From Chaetorhynchus papuensis (Eukaryota > Chordata > Aves > Passeriformes > Rhipiduridae), in the NCBI GenBank assembly GCA_013396525.1, contig VWYX01000737.1:29601-93600 (forward strand): a stretch of DNA of 64,000 nt, read 5' to 3'. Under the pieces are notes generated by a model. That model was not told the origin of the DNA and ran no database searches. It was given only the letters and a program-made list of their open reading frames with translations. Numbering within the stretch: position 1 is the first letter of the stretch; every line of letters starts with the position of its first letter. Below are positions 1 through 11,000 of this stretch, in pieces. The translations under genes and the position numbers were made by a program.

Positions 1-289
1 AATATTTATAACTTAAATATGTTATAAAAACATAAAAATTACAGAATAGGTAAATTATAAAATCAAATTATAAAAATAGTGCGGTTTAGGGTTAAAATTC
101 CCTAGAATTCTCTAGAGGAGTACAAGTGGACCAGAGGCAAGTCCACGGCTACTGAGCAGGGCACGGCCCGGCATAGGCCAGGAGAAACCGGACCACATCT
201 CCTCTCCTTCGTAACCCAGTGGTGCTCGGGAAAACTTAATTTTCTCTGCACAACAAATGAGGGCAGCAAGTGCGGTTTAATACAGTGAA
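1..289. other. AT-rich left edge, probable LACC1-side flank
   Basis: The first 90 bases are strongly AT-rich, and base composition then climbs toward the CpG island. I see no open frame or RNA gene here. If LACC1 lies to the left on the - strand, as gene order in other amniotes predicts, this stretch would be its 5' intron or 5' flank. A short inverted repeat, gtggac at 126-131 and gtccac at 141-146, is too small to interpret. Confidence 0.45.
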
Positions 290-620
290 TGGGGTAATTC
301 GGGGAACTTGGGAGCGAAGGGCGCCGAGCAGGGCGGCCTCAGGCACGGGCGAGCCGGGCGGCACCACCGCCACGGGTGGTGAAGCAGCCACCCATTCCCT
401 AAGGGGTGGCTCCCGCCGTGTTCCCTCCGGCTCCCGGCGGGATCGGCCCCTCTCCCGGCTCCCCGTGGCCCTGGGCTCCCTCAGGCCCCGGGCCGGCGCT
501 GCCCGGGCGGTGGCGGGGACCGGCGGCCTGAGGGCGGCGGCCCTGAGAGCCCCGCAGGTGCCCTGTGGCGGCCGCAGCAACTCGGGTATTCGGGCGAAAC
601 GCGAGAGCACGGCCCCAGGC
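290..620. promoter_or_regulatory. CpG island, probable CCDC122/LACC1 bidirectional promoter
   Basis: This block is very GC-rich with a high CpG density, in sharp contrast to the AT-rich DNA on both sides. It lies about 300 bases upstream of the first coding exon of CCDC122. In other amniotes CCDC122 and LACC1 are divergent neighbours, so the island plausibly serves both directions. An ETS-like gccggaag at 694-701 lies just outside it and would fit a housekeeping bidirectional promoter. Long open frames here on both strands result from the low stop-codon frequency of GC-rich DNA and are not genes. The 5' noncoding exon of CCDC122 must lie around here, but no single donor is decisive; candidates are CAG|GTGCCC near 556-565 and AAG|GTACTT near 637-645. 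Confidence 0.7.
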
Positions 621-934
621 ACTTACAATGCTCTTAAGGTACTTTTAAGAGTTACGACTGTGCCCGCAAACTGAGGATCTGCCGTGCAGAGAAGCCGGAA
701 GAACATCGCAGTGGTTTATTTTATGAGATTCTGCAAGAAATTGTTCCTACTTCTCAGTGATTGGCTTTGAGTAACCTGTTCTTGCTGATTAAAAATGAAC
801 CAAATCAAATTAATGTATCCATCTGCGATCCCACGGGAAAGCCCCTAATATTGTTTTATCAACAGGAACTAAACGGAATTAAAATAAAACAGTTCACTTC
901 TTTTTGTCCCTCCAGTTCTTCACTTCTGCCTAAA

Positions 935-1048
935 ATGGCCAAGCAAAGCTCCCCATCACTAGCTGAAGTTGTAAGACGAGTTGCAGAGCAGCAGCAGTCA
1001 CAGGTGTCAGACATAGAAAAAAGCAAAACAGTTCTGTTCCAGCTGCAG
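935..1048 (+). CDS. CCDC122: CCDC122 coding exon 1 (residues 1-38)
   Basis: The acceptor tgtccctccag ends at 915, so the exon starts at 916 with 19 untranslated bases before the ATG at 935. The frame is open back to 916, so an upstream exon could in principle extend the protein. The exon ends with CAG|gtaata. It encodes a short polar N-terminus, then a Glu/Gln-rich helix with QQQ at residues 20-22. The N-terminus looks shorter than the human one. Confidence 0.88.
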
Positions 1049-4000
1049 GTAATAAACCTTGTTTAGAGTTTTAGAGTAGTTTAATCAATTATTTTTCATT
1101 AGATAAGGAAGTATTTCCAGAGAAGCTGATGGTACTTAATGGGTGAGTGCATTCAAGTGGAAGGCAGCTATTCTGTTCACGTGTGTGGCATTTCGGCTCA
1201 GCCAAAACTGTGGGTGTGTATTTCTGTTTGTAAGGTCACAACACAGCTAAGTCTTCATTACAGCGGGTGAAACTTTTGTTTGTTACTTGTAAAAAAAACC
1301 AAACCAAAAATACTGAGCTGGATCCACAAAGCAAACCCACAGCAACTAAATGCAAAGTTAGAGCTTTTTGAAATTTTTTTAATGGTAATTTCCTAAGAAA
1401 TTGTGCGGGAAGGATTTTAAAACTTTTTTAGTTTTGGCAGATTTTCACCCGACTATATAATTTTTTTTCTTACCATACTTTTTGACACAAAATACTTTTC
1501 TCCCCCCTTATGTTTGAAGTGGGTATCCAAAATAGTCATTAAATACTGGTATTATTCAGTACTATTTTGTAGAACACTGGATGTGTGTAGTTTTTGTGAG
1601 GACTCCGTGGTAATTTCTTTTCTCATTTATTAAACTTTCAATTATTATTTAACCTTCGAGATCAAATTTCTGATGAGAAACTTAACTTTTATGTCTGAGA
1701 AAAGATGATACCAGTCAATATTTTTGAGTATGGAAGAATGGAAATGGAAATAGTAGAGTTCCAATCATAATACCTGTGCATAGCTCTAGAACTGAAATAA
1801 TTGATATTTGAAATTTTGCACAACATTTCTGAAGTGGCAGTGAAAATTTGTATTTCTTAGGAATGTCAGTGGACTGGCCGCACATTACAAGCTTTGCCCT
1901 GTGTCACATAATATAGTCTGATGATGCTACAAAAATATTTTGTGATCAAACAATTTTAAAACATGTATCTGTTTTAAAAAAAGACCCACAGAACTTTAAA
2001 GCCCTAGGTAATTACAAGTCCTTTCCAACCCTGATGAATCTGTGATTTCTTATGATGGGTTGAAGTACTACTTCCTGGTTTTGTTCACTTCTCGTCAGTG
2101 AGATGATGTAGAGGCCTTTTTAGGACTAGGTACGTATTTCTTGGGTGGTTGAAAATAGCTCGGAGTAATTCAGCTCTCAACTACTGCTGTGATGAAGGCA
2201 GGATTAAAAACCTCAGTTGAACAGTCCAGTTAAGCTTCATCACCTGACACACCCCTCTATGTGCTTGTGTGGGTTTGCAAGGGATTTTTGGCATCTTTAG
2301 TTATTTTTAGTCTGATTAGGACTTCACCAGATTTCATCTCTAAGCAGACATTAGGATTGGATTTGATTTGCCACGTCCTATATATCTTGCATATGTGAGG
2401 AACTTAAAGTGAGTTCAAGGATATCTTATTTCATATTTTAAACTCAATCTAAGGGGAGAAGACTAAGCTAGTATTCTTGCATTGTGCCTCTAAGGTGATG
2501 ATATTAAGAAATGTAAGTCTTCCATTCAAACCACATTAGACAAGTGAAAAAGAAGACTACTGAATTACAGTGTTTAACTAGACACTTCATATCTTCCTCC
2601 AAAAAATTTTCTTAAGTGAATGCTGAAATATTTTACAGGCAAAGTGCCAGGAACTAGAAAAAGAAATGAATTCTATTCTGTTAGAAACAAAGACAACAGA
2701 AAGGGAAATACATCTTCAAGATGATGCCATAGAAGTGAAAAAATATCAGTGTGAAAATCTGGAGGACCGAGTAAGAGCTCTGTATTCTGAAAATTTAAAG
2801 TTGAGGTGTGATGCAGAAAGAGTGCAAGAGGAGTTTGAGATGATACTTGCAAGAAACAATGAATATCGGGAAAAAATAAAGGATCATAAGCATCTCTTTT
2901 GGGAGATGGAAAGTAAAATGCCAGTTGTGATTGAACTTGGTAAAAAGAAAGCTGTTGTTGAAGAATTAAAGAAAAAGAAAGAGGAGTTAATGTGTGATCT
3001 CCAGAATCCAGAAGGATCTGTTATAAAACAAGTGCAGGTACTTTACTTCCTTTTTGATTATTTCCTTCTATGTGAAATAATTTTGACATAGTTTATATCA
3101 TATGATTACTTTGTCTAATATGTTTATGGTTCATGAGGGACTGACTACAAGGAAATATAGGTAATTCATAATGCTACATTAAATGAAGAAATTTTTACTT
3201 CAGTATGCAGTGAAAAATACCATCAGCTATTGTTATCTGTGTAATATTGTGAAAAAACAGGTTTGTACTGTGTGATCTAATGAACTCAAATATGAAAATA
3301 TTACAGACCTGTAAATTAAGCTTTATCTTTGGATAAAGTTACATGGACACTTTTCAGAATTCTGTGGAAGATTGCCTTATTGTCCCATTTTTCAGGTAAA
3401 AAACCAATATCCTTTAAACTTTGCTGTCAACAAAATAAGTTTGAGCAGTTTGCCAGAAGAAGGTAGATTTGATGAGATGGTGATAGAAATCAGAAGAGAA
3501 GAAAAATATGTTTGGTATTCTAATCTAACACTGTTGTTTTCACTTGACCCAACTGCAATTTTTACTAAAAACAACCACATAGGAATTCTTCACCACAAAA
3601 TTTTGCCAATATATGGACAAACACAAGGATGAAGTTGACATGGGATCGAAGATTTCAACTTTGATGTAACTTACATTACTGAAAATCTGATGGTACTCTA
3701 TTAATGTAAATTGATGAAAATCTGTTTGTACTACAGATCTTTCAATATTGATTACTAAAGACTAATTAACATTGTGCTTTTCTATGAGAAAAAAATCAAA
3801 TATTACATTAAATATTTTTCCATTTTGCAGTTAATTGCATTTTAAACAAAGACCACCAAAATGATGTCAAAGTCCTGTATTGTTGTAGTTTTCGTATTTC
3901 ATATCAAGAGTATATATTCTTACAGGCCTAAAACCATGTTATAAAATACTTAATAATTAATTTTAATTACTCTTCCAAAATAAACATTTTAATTAGTATT

Positions 4001-7000
4001 AATAGGTTTATTGTGAAATTGTTTATTATAGATCTTTATCTCATCTCCCTTAATTGAGGCATTTTTAGTAAGTTTAATAGATGCACTGTGCAACCTTTCA
4101 AGGAGTGGATTTCTGTATCTTGGCTTACATCTACAGGAAGAAATCGCACTTTTAAAAAGCGAAATCACAACATTGAAAGATTTCATCAATAAAAAAACAG
4201 ATTTGCTGGAAGAAGAGAAGAAAAAGCATGCTAAGCTTAGAAAAGAAATTGAGGTGAGTCATTTGAATTGCAGTTCTCCTGACAGAATGTTGATAGTGCA
4301 AATGAAGTTTGAGGGACTTTATAGACCATTGCTGGCTATATGTTGTTCAAGTATATGCAGTAATGATGCTGCTTTAAATACAGAGTACTGATAGTCTTTC
4401 TAAAATTCAGAGCTTAATTGTTAAGAACATTTCTTTCTGAAGTCTTTTAAGAAGGAATTATCTGTAAACTTTTGGAATGATGCCCTAAAAAGAAAGAGGT
4501 CACTGAATGGTAGTAAAGCAAAATGCACATTTTAAAATTTCTGTAATAGTTCTGAAATTCTTTACATTTCACTGCTGACTTGATTATTCATGACTTGATA
4601 ACTCATCAGTGGAAGAATTAAATGCACCAAGAAAATGGACTTCCCATGAATCTCCCTAATTTGAGCCGACATTAAATTAGGAATAACATAACAGCTCCTA
4701 ATTAGCTGACAAGATAAAATTCTGATCAACAGTTAAAATCTTCTCTTTTAAATAATTGAACTATATTTTTTTGTTTTGTTCCTTACTAAAACACCCTGTA
4801 TGATTAGATGATTTTTCATTTGGAAGTTTCATACCATTTATCTTGTCAGTTCAAATAAATGCCACAAAATTCATGATCTAAAGTTAAGTCTATTGCCCAT
4901 TGTAAAATGTAGGAGGAAGAAAGGATCCTTTTTTTCATGTGATAGAGAACAGAGAAAATTTTTAACCTGAAAAGCAAAACTCAGCTGCTTTAGAATAGGT
5001 CTGCTATTCAGCATTTGAGAAAATATTTTGCTACCAAGGCAACATCATCCTAAGAAAGTTCTCTAAACCCAAATTCAAATTAGGTAGCCTAAAAATAATG
5101 TTCTGTTCTCTTATCAAAATCAATTTAATTAAATAGTGAAGGTTAACCTGTTCTTCAGTTGTTTGGATTATATGATATTCTTGTCTCAGAAGGAAGCAGG
5201 TTCAAACCCAAAACCTTTCAGGGTATTATTTTCTATTAAGAACTCTCCTGAAAACAGTCCAGTTTTTAATATCAGAACTGACAGTGGACAGGGACATTTA
5301 TACCCAGCAGTCCTCAGCACAACTTGGGAAAGAATACTCAAGTCAAGGACAGGAATAAAGTGAGATACTAGGCACATGGATGAGGTTTTATTGAGCTGTG
5401 GTGGTGGAATTCAGCTGCAGACTGCTGACAGCTGATGTAATTGTTTGGAGCATCTGAAGGAGGGCAGCTAAGATGGTGACGGGCCTTGAGGGGAGGCCGT
5501 ATGAGCAGCAGCTGAGGTCACTTGGTCTGATCAGCCTGGAGGAGGCTGAGGGGAGACCTCATTGCAGCTACAACTTCCTTGTGAGGGGAAGAGGAGGGGC
5601 AGGCACTGATCTCTTCTCTCTGGTGACCAGTGACAGGACTTGACCAGTGACAGGACCTGAGGGAATGGCCTGAAGTTGTGTCAGGGAAGGTTTAGGTTGG
5701 ATACCAGGAAAAGGTTCTTCACCCAGAGGGTGGTTGGGCACTGGAACAGGCTCCCCAGGGAAGTTGTCACAGCACCAAGCCTGACAGAGTTCAAGGAGCA
5801 TTTGCACAATGCTCTCAGGCGCACGACACTTGGGGATGACCTGTGCAGGGCCAGGAGTTGGACTTGATGATCCTGATGAGTTCCTTCCAACTCAGCATAT
5901 TCTGTGATTCTGTGACTCTTAAAGCAGCCTGTGGACCTTCTCTTTCTTTCCTGAGCACCAACCCCATCACCCATTTCTTGAAAAGCAGATCCTGTTCCGA
6001 GCCTTGGACAGGATGTCGGCAATAAATCAGGGTGGTTATCTGTTTAGGGTCAAGGCTTCAGTCATAAGGACTAATTCAAGATATCCACAAATAGTAGAGA
6101 ATTTGTTGTTATGTAAAAGTAATCCAAAAAAAACCCAACCTGAAAGACTGTCTATTCCCTTGGTGATGTCTTTCCACAGTGTCAGTGTATGACTATATTA
6201 CTCTTGGCAGATACTTGCCTATCCTGTCCTTAAACAACCCTGGTGGTGGAGATACCATGAGTGCCCAGGCAATTTTTTTCCAGTGTTTGACTTTCATGTA
6301 CACAAGACCAATAAAAAGCACAATGTTGTCCCTCCCCAGTCTCCTGTAAGCATATTAGTGCTCCCTCCCTCAGCAGATGTGCCAGACTGTTCCCATTAAC
6401 GATGCTGGAGACTCATTTCTAAAAAAAGCAGATAATATTGATGTTTCAGATAATAGATGTTTCAGTGTCATACAGCGTAGTCCTAGCGATGCAGATGCCC
6501 CGAGCACTCGTTCAGATGAATGAGTCTGACAGCATCCCTTGAAAAGTTGCGAACAATTATAGTGGTGAGTGAAGTAACATGCAGGAAGACAAGCCATCAC
6601 CAATAAAAGAAGGCAGTGTAATTTATAGAATACCAGTGAGAAAGTTTCCTAGTTATTTGTGAAATTTAGGCAGCGAGATTTGCAGGAAGTCACTGGCAGT
6701 GCTGTGGTTCTGATGCAGCTGTACACCATCATGTGCATGTGAAATACAGTGTAATAATGCTTCAATAAGCAGACACGAGTAATTATACACTACCACTCAT
6801 ATGCCATTTACTAGAGCAAGTAAGCCCAAATTTCATTAAGGGAGTGCCTGTTCTTTCCATTTTTGTTGTAGTGAATGTTTCATTCTTCTAACACTTTAGA
6901 ATGCAAATTTTCAGAGTATTGTCTGCGGCAGCCATTCTTCTCAGTGTAGTGAGGGCAGAATTGACAGTCCTGCATTGCCTCAGTATTGCCTGTCTAAGAA

Positions 7001-7685
7001 AATGTACCATTTCAAATGCAGTGCAGCTACAAAGGTGCTACTACAGCCATCAAGGTTACCTCATCTATATTCTCACTTTTACCCAAACACGCTTGTCAAA
7101 GAACGAAAATTTCTTCTTTCTCACCTCTCATTGTGGAGCCTGAAATCTTCCATGTGCAAAGCCTTGTCAAAGCTGTGACATGTTGAGTCCTTGTGTGGTA
7201 GTTAACTTTGTTAAATTTTAGACATCTACAGAGCAGATACCCACACTGAACTCTGCACTTAAGGTCTTAGTAGGACAGAACTTTTCTTTTCTTAATGGGA
7301 AAGTGAGGCATGATTCATGTTGTCCTAAACCAGACATCTGAAATAAGTCAGATGAATGGCTTCTTAGATGTCTCTGTCTCTTCAGTAGCTAAAAATAAAT
7401 GTGGAGTGACCTGGTCAAATGTCATAATACATACTTGGACAGAATTAGGTGAGCTGAACTGACCTCTGTAAATAGTTTTACTTGAATGAAATTTTGAAGT
7501 GATTTTTTTTTTTTTGTTAGGTACAGAATAAGAGATATGATGCTATTTTAAAACGTTTGCATTGCCAACTGAACAAAGTCCATTCAAATAAAAGGCAATG
7601 GCACTGGAACATTCAGCAGTTGGAGAAGAAGGCTGCAGAACTAAGAAAGTGTCTTGGAGTAGCAGAGTTGCAAAACATCATGTGA
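935..7685 (+). CDS. CCDC122: CCDC122, coiled-coil domain-containing protein 122 (four coding exons)
   Basis: Joining 935-1048, 2639-3037, 4137-4253 and 7521-7685 gives 264 codons plus TGA with no internal stop. Every junction has GT/AG ends and is in phase 0. Human CCDC122 is about 273 residues. From memory, the same landmarks occur in the same order: a QQQSQ stretch near residue 20, an EELM-DLQNP block around 160, an LEEEKK...KLRKEIE block at 194-210, and a C-terminal RYDAILKRLHCQ followed by a Trp-x-Trp and LEK-AAELRKC. Almost the whole protein has heptad-like Leu/Ile spacing with abundant Glu, Lys and Gln, as in a long coiled coil. There is no signal peptide or membrane segment. Its biochemical role is not established. 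Neighbours LACC1 (inferred upstream, divergent) and ENOX1 (inferred downstream, same strand) fit conserved synteny. The start is the first ATG in the first coding exon; an upstream exon could add residues. Confidence 0.93.
1049..2638 (+). other. CCDC122 intron 1
   Basis: This intron begins gtaata and ends ttttacag. Apart from a degraded CR1 3' tip near 2010-2050, listed separately, it is AT-rich DNA with no recognisable gene, RNA or regulatory signal. Confidence 0.8.
2010..2050 (+). repeat. CR1 LINE 3' tip
   Basis: The bases around tccttttccaaccctgatg, followed by a tctgtgattt tail, match the conserved 3' end of avian CR1 elements, which terminates in short ATTCTRTG-type repeats. Only a few dozen bases are recognisable, so it is a severely 5'-truncated, old copy in sense orientation to CCDC122. 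Confidence 0.5.
2639..3037 (+). CDS. CCDC122: CCDC122 coding exon 2 (residues 39-171)
   Basis: This exon is bounded by ttttacag at 2638 and CAG|gtactt at 3037. It supplies half of the protein: 133 codons of continuous coiled coil. The 3' part encodes the EELMCDLQNPEGS segment, which closely resembles the human protein at the same place. Its length is divisible by three, as for the neighbouring exons, so skipping would preserve frame. Confidence 0.93.
3038..4136 (+). other. CCDC122 intron 2
   Basis: AT-rich intron from gtactt to ttacatctacag. It contains an 86-codon open frame (3372-3632) beside an acceptor-like cccatttttcag, but no good downstream donor or similarity to CCDC122, so I treat that as chance. 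Confidence 0.75.
4137..4253 (+). CDS. CCDC122: CCDC122 coding exon 3 (residues 172-210)
   Basis: The acceptor is tacatctacag at 4136 and the donor is GAG|gtgagt at 4254, a near-consensus site. The 39 codons encode a continuous amphipathic helix ending in LRKEIE, matching the human segment preceding the last exon. Phase 0 on both sides. Confidence 0.93.
5455..5915 (+). repeat. CR1 LINE, 3' fragment, sense
   Basis: The block runs from the end of the reverse-transcriptase reading frame (a decayed version of the GLE-RPYE-QL-LGL region) through the 3' untranslated region. It ends in the CR1 signature ccttccaactcag...attctgtgattctgtga. The 5' end is truncated, as in nearly all CR1 copies. A 17-base unit is tandemly duplicated at 5624-5640 and 5641-5657 with one mismatch. 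Short open frames on both strands here are parts of the repeat. Confidence 0.88.
6217..6295 (-). repeat. Ancient CR1/L3-like LINE relic, antisense
   Basis: The + strand reads like the reverse complement of the C-terminal frame of old amniote CR1 elements: 'tatcctgtccttaaacaac', a damaged 'agtgatggagattccac' equivalent, then 'ccaggcaat...ccagtgttt'. It is short and diverged, so the family is uncertain. Confidence 0.5.
7521..7685 (+). CDS. CCDC122: CCDC122 coding exon 4 (residues 211-264 and stop)
   Basis: The acceptor is a long T tract ending gttag at 7520. The exon opens in phase 0 with codons for VQNKRYDAILKRLHC and ends at TGA 7683-7685. The block with RQWHW followed by NIQQLEK and AAELRKC is nearly the same as the human C-terminus, which makes this the most diagnostic exon of the gene. 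Confidence 0.94.
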   Translation, partial: VQNKRYDAILKRLHCQLNKVHSNKRQWHWNIQQLEKKAAELRKCLGVAELQNIM

Positions 7686-8075
7686 CAAACTTAACAAAGC
7701 TAGAATGTGGGTAATCTTTTCCAGGCAGGGGAGCTTTTTTGTGGAAATGCTACAAATTTTAAATAGCCTGATAGCTGGGTCAGGCCTCAGTGATTTCTTT
7801 CTTTTTCAAGTTTTTCTCTCTTTCATTTTGTGGCCTCAACTAATAGCCACAATAATAAGTTAGTTGTTCAGAAATAACTTAGCTGTTCTGGAAGAAAGTT
7901 ACTGACACTTCCAGGTGTTTTCAAAATATGTGTCAATTTTATCTAAAAAGTTATTTGAAGCCAACCAAACAAGATTCTGGAAGTTCCTTTATATTTCATT
8001 TTGTCTCTGAAGATTGGGATATATGCTGCTTTTCCTACAGAGAAATAAATACTGGTGTATATTTGCACTCCTGAG
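7686..8075 (+). other. CCDC122: CCDC122 3' untranslated region (probable)
   Basis: Follows the stop codon without an intron signal. The first good polyadenylation hexamer, AATAAA, is at 8044-8049, and a T-rich stretch follows within about 50 bases. The true end is unverified, and longer 3' ends are possible. Confidence 0.5.
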
Positions 8076-11000
8076 AGACCAAAATTCTTGTATCTTTTAT
8101 CCACATTCCTTTTTATTGCAACTTGCTAAGGAACTCTGAAAGCTTTGATGGCCTGTATTTTTTTGTGTGGGAAACTCATATAGAAGATGTTACAGTCTGC
8201 CAGGATGTTCTGGCATGGGCGACAAAGGCTGTCCAGCTATAAAAGGCTTTGAAACAAGTACACTCAGAACTGGGCTTCAGATAATTTGAGTTCAACGGGT
8301 CTAATAGATGTTAGCAAAGAGGAGTGAGTAGGTAAAGAGAGTACCACATCTGGAGAGCTTTTAAAACGGAACAACTCACCCTCAAGAAATAGGCATGCAT
8401 TATAGATGATTGATGATAGAGGAATTTATTGTCTAGAGGATTTTAACTAATTCAGCCACCTAACATGTAAGTGCTTAATGATCTAAGATCACTCAGCATA
8501 AATGACAACCTATTAAAAATTCTTGTTAAAATAGTAGTGAACAGTAGCCATTTTCCTTTACCTTCTTTTTATTATATGCTTGTCATTTAAAGAATTTACA
8601 GTACTTTCTCTACTCTTAAGGTACTAGTTCTGCTTGGACATAACTTGAAATGTTTATCTGTTCTATGAAAGTAGCTTTATATTTAAGGTGTTGTCTTGAA
8701 TAATTTAGGTTTACCTTTACTCGTGAATATAAAATGAAGACTTGACTATTTACTGTGAAAAATGTTGAACTGCTTATATATTGTTACCTTAGGAAAGAAA
8801 AGCTTAAAATGCAGTACTATTATTATCTTCATATATTTATGTATATTTACATTTCCCTTAATATGTTATTTCACTTAATATAAAGTTATTTTAAGCAATA
8901 TCCTGATTCATTAAGGCTCTCTCTCAGCATTTTTAGTCCCTCAAGTCTTTTTGGCTCAGTCTTTTTCCTTTGCAATATTATCAACCAGGCTGCTTTCATT
9001 AAAGCAATAAAGTAGAAATAAAAACCTCAATATCCTATGCTATAGTAACAGTATGTCCTGAATATTGAGTCTTATTGAGTATGTAGTGCATTACTATAAT
9101 ATTACAACTGTTTATCCCTACACAGAGCAAAACAGCATCCATTTTATGCATGTGTCTTCTAGAAGGGGTCCATACCTGAAAAGTTGGAGAATTTACTGTG
9201 TTGTTGTTAGTTTCAGCGATTAACTGCTCTTCTTTTATTTTGCATGATTCCTAATTTCAGTCTATTCATCCATCAAGTGAAATGAGTCTACTTTATCTCA
9301 AGTATAATTATTGACATAAGTAAAAATACTGATGTGCTGTCTTCTTGAGGGGGTTAAATAGTTAAGGCCTTCCAAGGCTACTGATTGCCAGATCTGGCCA
9401 ACAGCTTTAGCTTAATGTATCCCCCCAAAAGCAGTACACCATCCAACATTTTCGGGGTATTAACACTATGCACCCTTAAGTATGCCTTTTACCACTGATA
9501 TTATCTTGTTTTCAGTTTCTAATTATTTCTGCTCCAGAACAATTAATGCATCGAAATGTGTTTTGTATTAGCCACACAAATTACTTTAACTAAGTTCACT
9601 TTGACATCTATTACCATGGTTCTAATATCACAGTTTAGCCTTGCATTTATTACCAGTTGAAAGCAGCTCTAGTAAACAGTACAAACCTTCAAATGAAACA
9701 AAAATATCACACCTTTGTTTTTCTTTCTGACCAACAAAGATGTTCATTATTACCTCCCTGGGTATTAGGGCAGTTTCTGTGTATCAACACATGTACAGAA
9801 TGACTCACTCATCTCAAATAAATACTTTGAACTTACATCTTCCTTGTTCCTTTTCATAAATCTCAGTAATTTTCAGTATCTCAAATTACTTCTCTGCTTC
9901 TTTGTACATTTTGAAGTTGTTTAATGTAATTTAACTGAGGTGCATGCAAGGGCTGTGTTTAGTACTCCTTTTACTGCTACACCTGGGGGAAATGTTCCCT
10001 TCTATAAAAACACCTTCCTATCATCCAAGGTCTAAGTTGTCTTATGCTCGTTTTTGCTCTTTGCAAGAGAGCCCATGTTGTTGCCTACTGGGACCCTGGA
10101 CCCATTCGTGGGACCTCAGCTACCAAAGGTGTATTCCTCCTTTTTCTTCAGTGTAAAACTTGCTTTTTCAGTATACATCCATGAACTATAGCTACATTTT
10201 GTGGCAATAAGGCTGAGAAGCTGAGGTGTACTTTAATTTCCAAAGCTCCCTCCATTTATGTGGGGACACAGCTAAACCATGCAGCAGCTCCTTTATGGCC
10301 TGCAGGGATGAGTTTCTTGGTAAAACCAGGATGTGAATTGGAAGGAATCACAAATGGCCAGGGATCTTTTTGAGACAGAGTTCAGCTATTACCAGGGAAT
10401 CCCCAGCAGTTACCAGAACATTTGAGAAAAAACTTAGTCCATTTAAATATGTATATTGAAAAAGTAAGTTTTCTTACATACATACACTGATTGTTGTTGT
10501 CATCCCACATCACCGTCCTAGTTAAATGCCACAATGATAATCTCTCATGCCACATAAACACATCATTTGTGTGTTTAACTCAACTGCCTTAAAACATGAG
10601 TTGATTCATTTTTAATCTTGGAAGCTTTGTCCTCAGTTTCCACCAAACTTCGACTTTAGCCACTGACTACACCTGAAATCTTTATTCGGTGCTAAGCACC
10701 ACATTTTGGAGGATCAAACACATTTTGCACGCTTAGATTAAACAGAACTTTGTATCGCAAAGTACTTCAATGTTTTCCCAGGTGCAGCATTTCAAATTTA
10801 ACATTCAGTGTTCAACAGAAAATAAATACAAGAAAGGTATAAACGTTTTACTAGGGAATTACAGTTAATTGGAAGAAAACCTCATCTGGGGAAAAAAGTC
10901 AGCTGAAACAAGGAAATATAAATTACTGCCTTCTCAAAACTATCAGCATTCTGTACAACAAATGGAAAAAAAGAGAACTGTATGTAGCTTTTTATAACAA

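Larger units (their letters stand above)
4254..7520 (+). other. CCDC122 intron 3
   Basis: The largest intron of the gene, ending in a 13-T tract and gttag at 7520. It holds a sense CR1 fragment (5455-5915) and a short antisense ancient CR1 relic (6217-6295), both listed separately. The rest shows nothing I can recognise. Confidence 0.8.

Noticed and set aside
80..100. tttagggtta resembling telomeric repeat
   Set aside because: Only a single unit; no tandem array.
236..674. Long open frames on both strands (128 and 134 codons)
   Set aside because: They lie in a CpG island where stop codons are rare, have Arg/Pro/Ala-rich translations of GC-rich DNA, and overlap each other. No family resemblance.
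3372..3632. 86-codon frame after an acceptor-like site in CCDC122 intron 2
   Set aside because: No donor to splice onward in frame, no resemblance to CCDC122, and the four main exons already join in phase without it.
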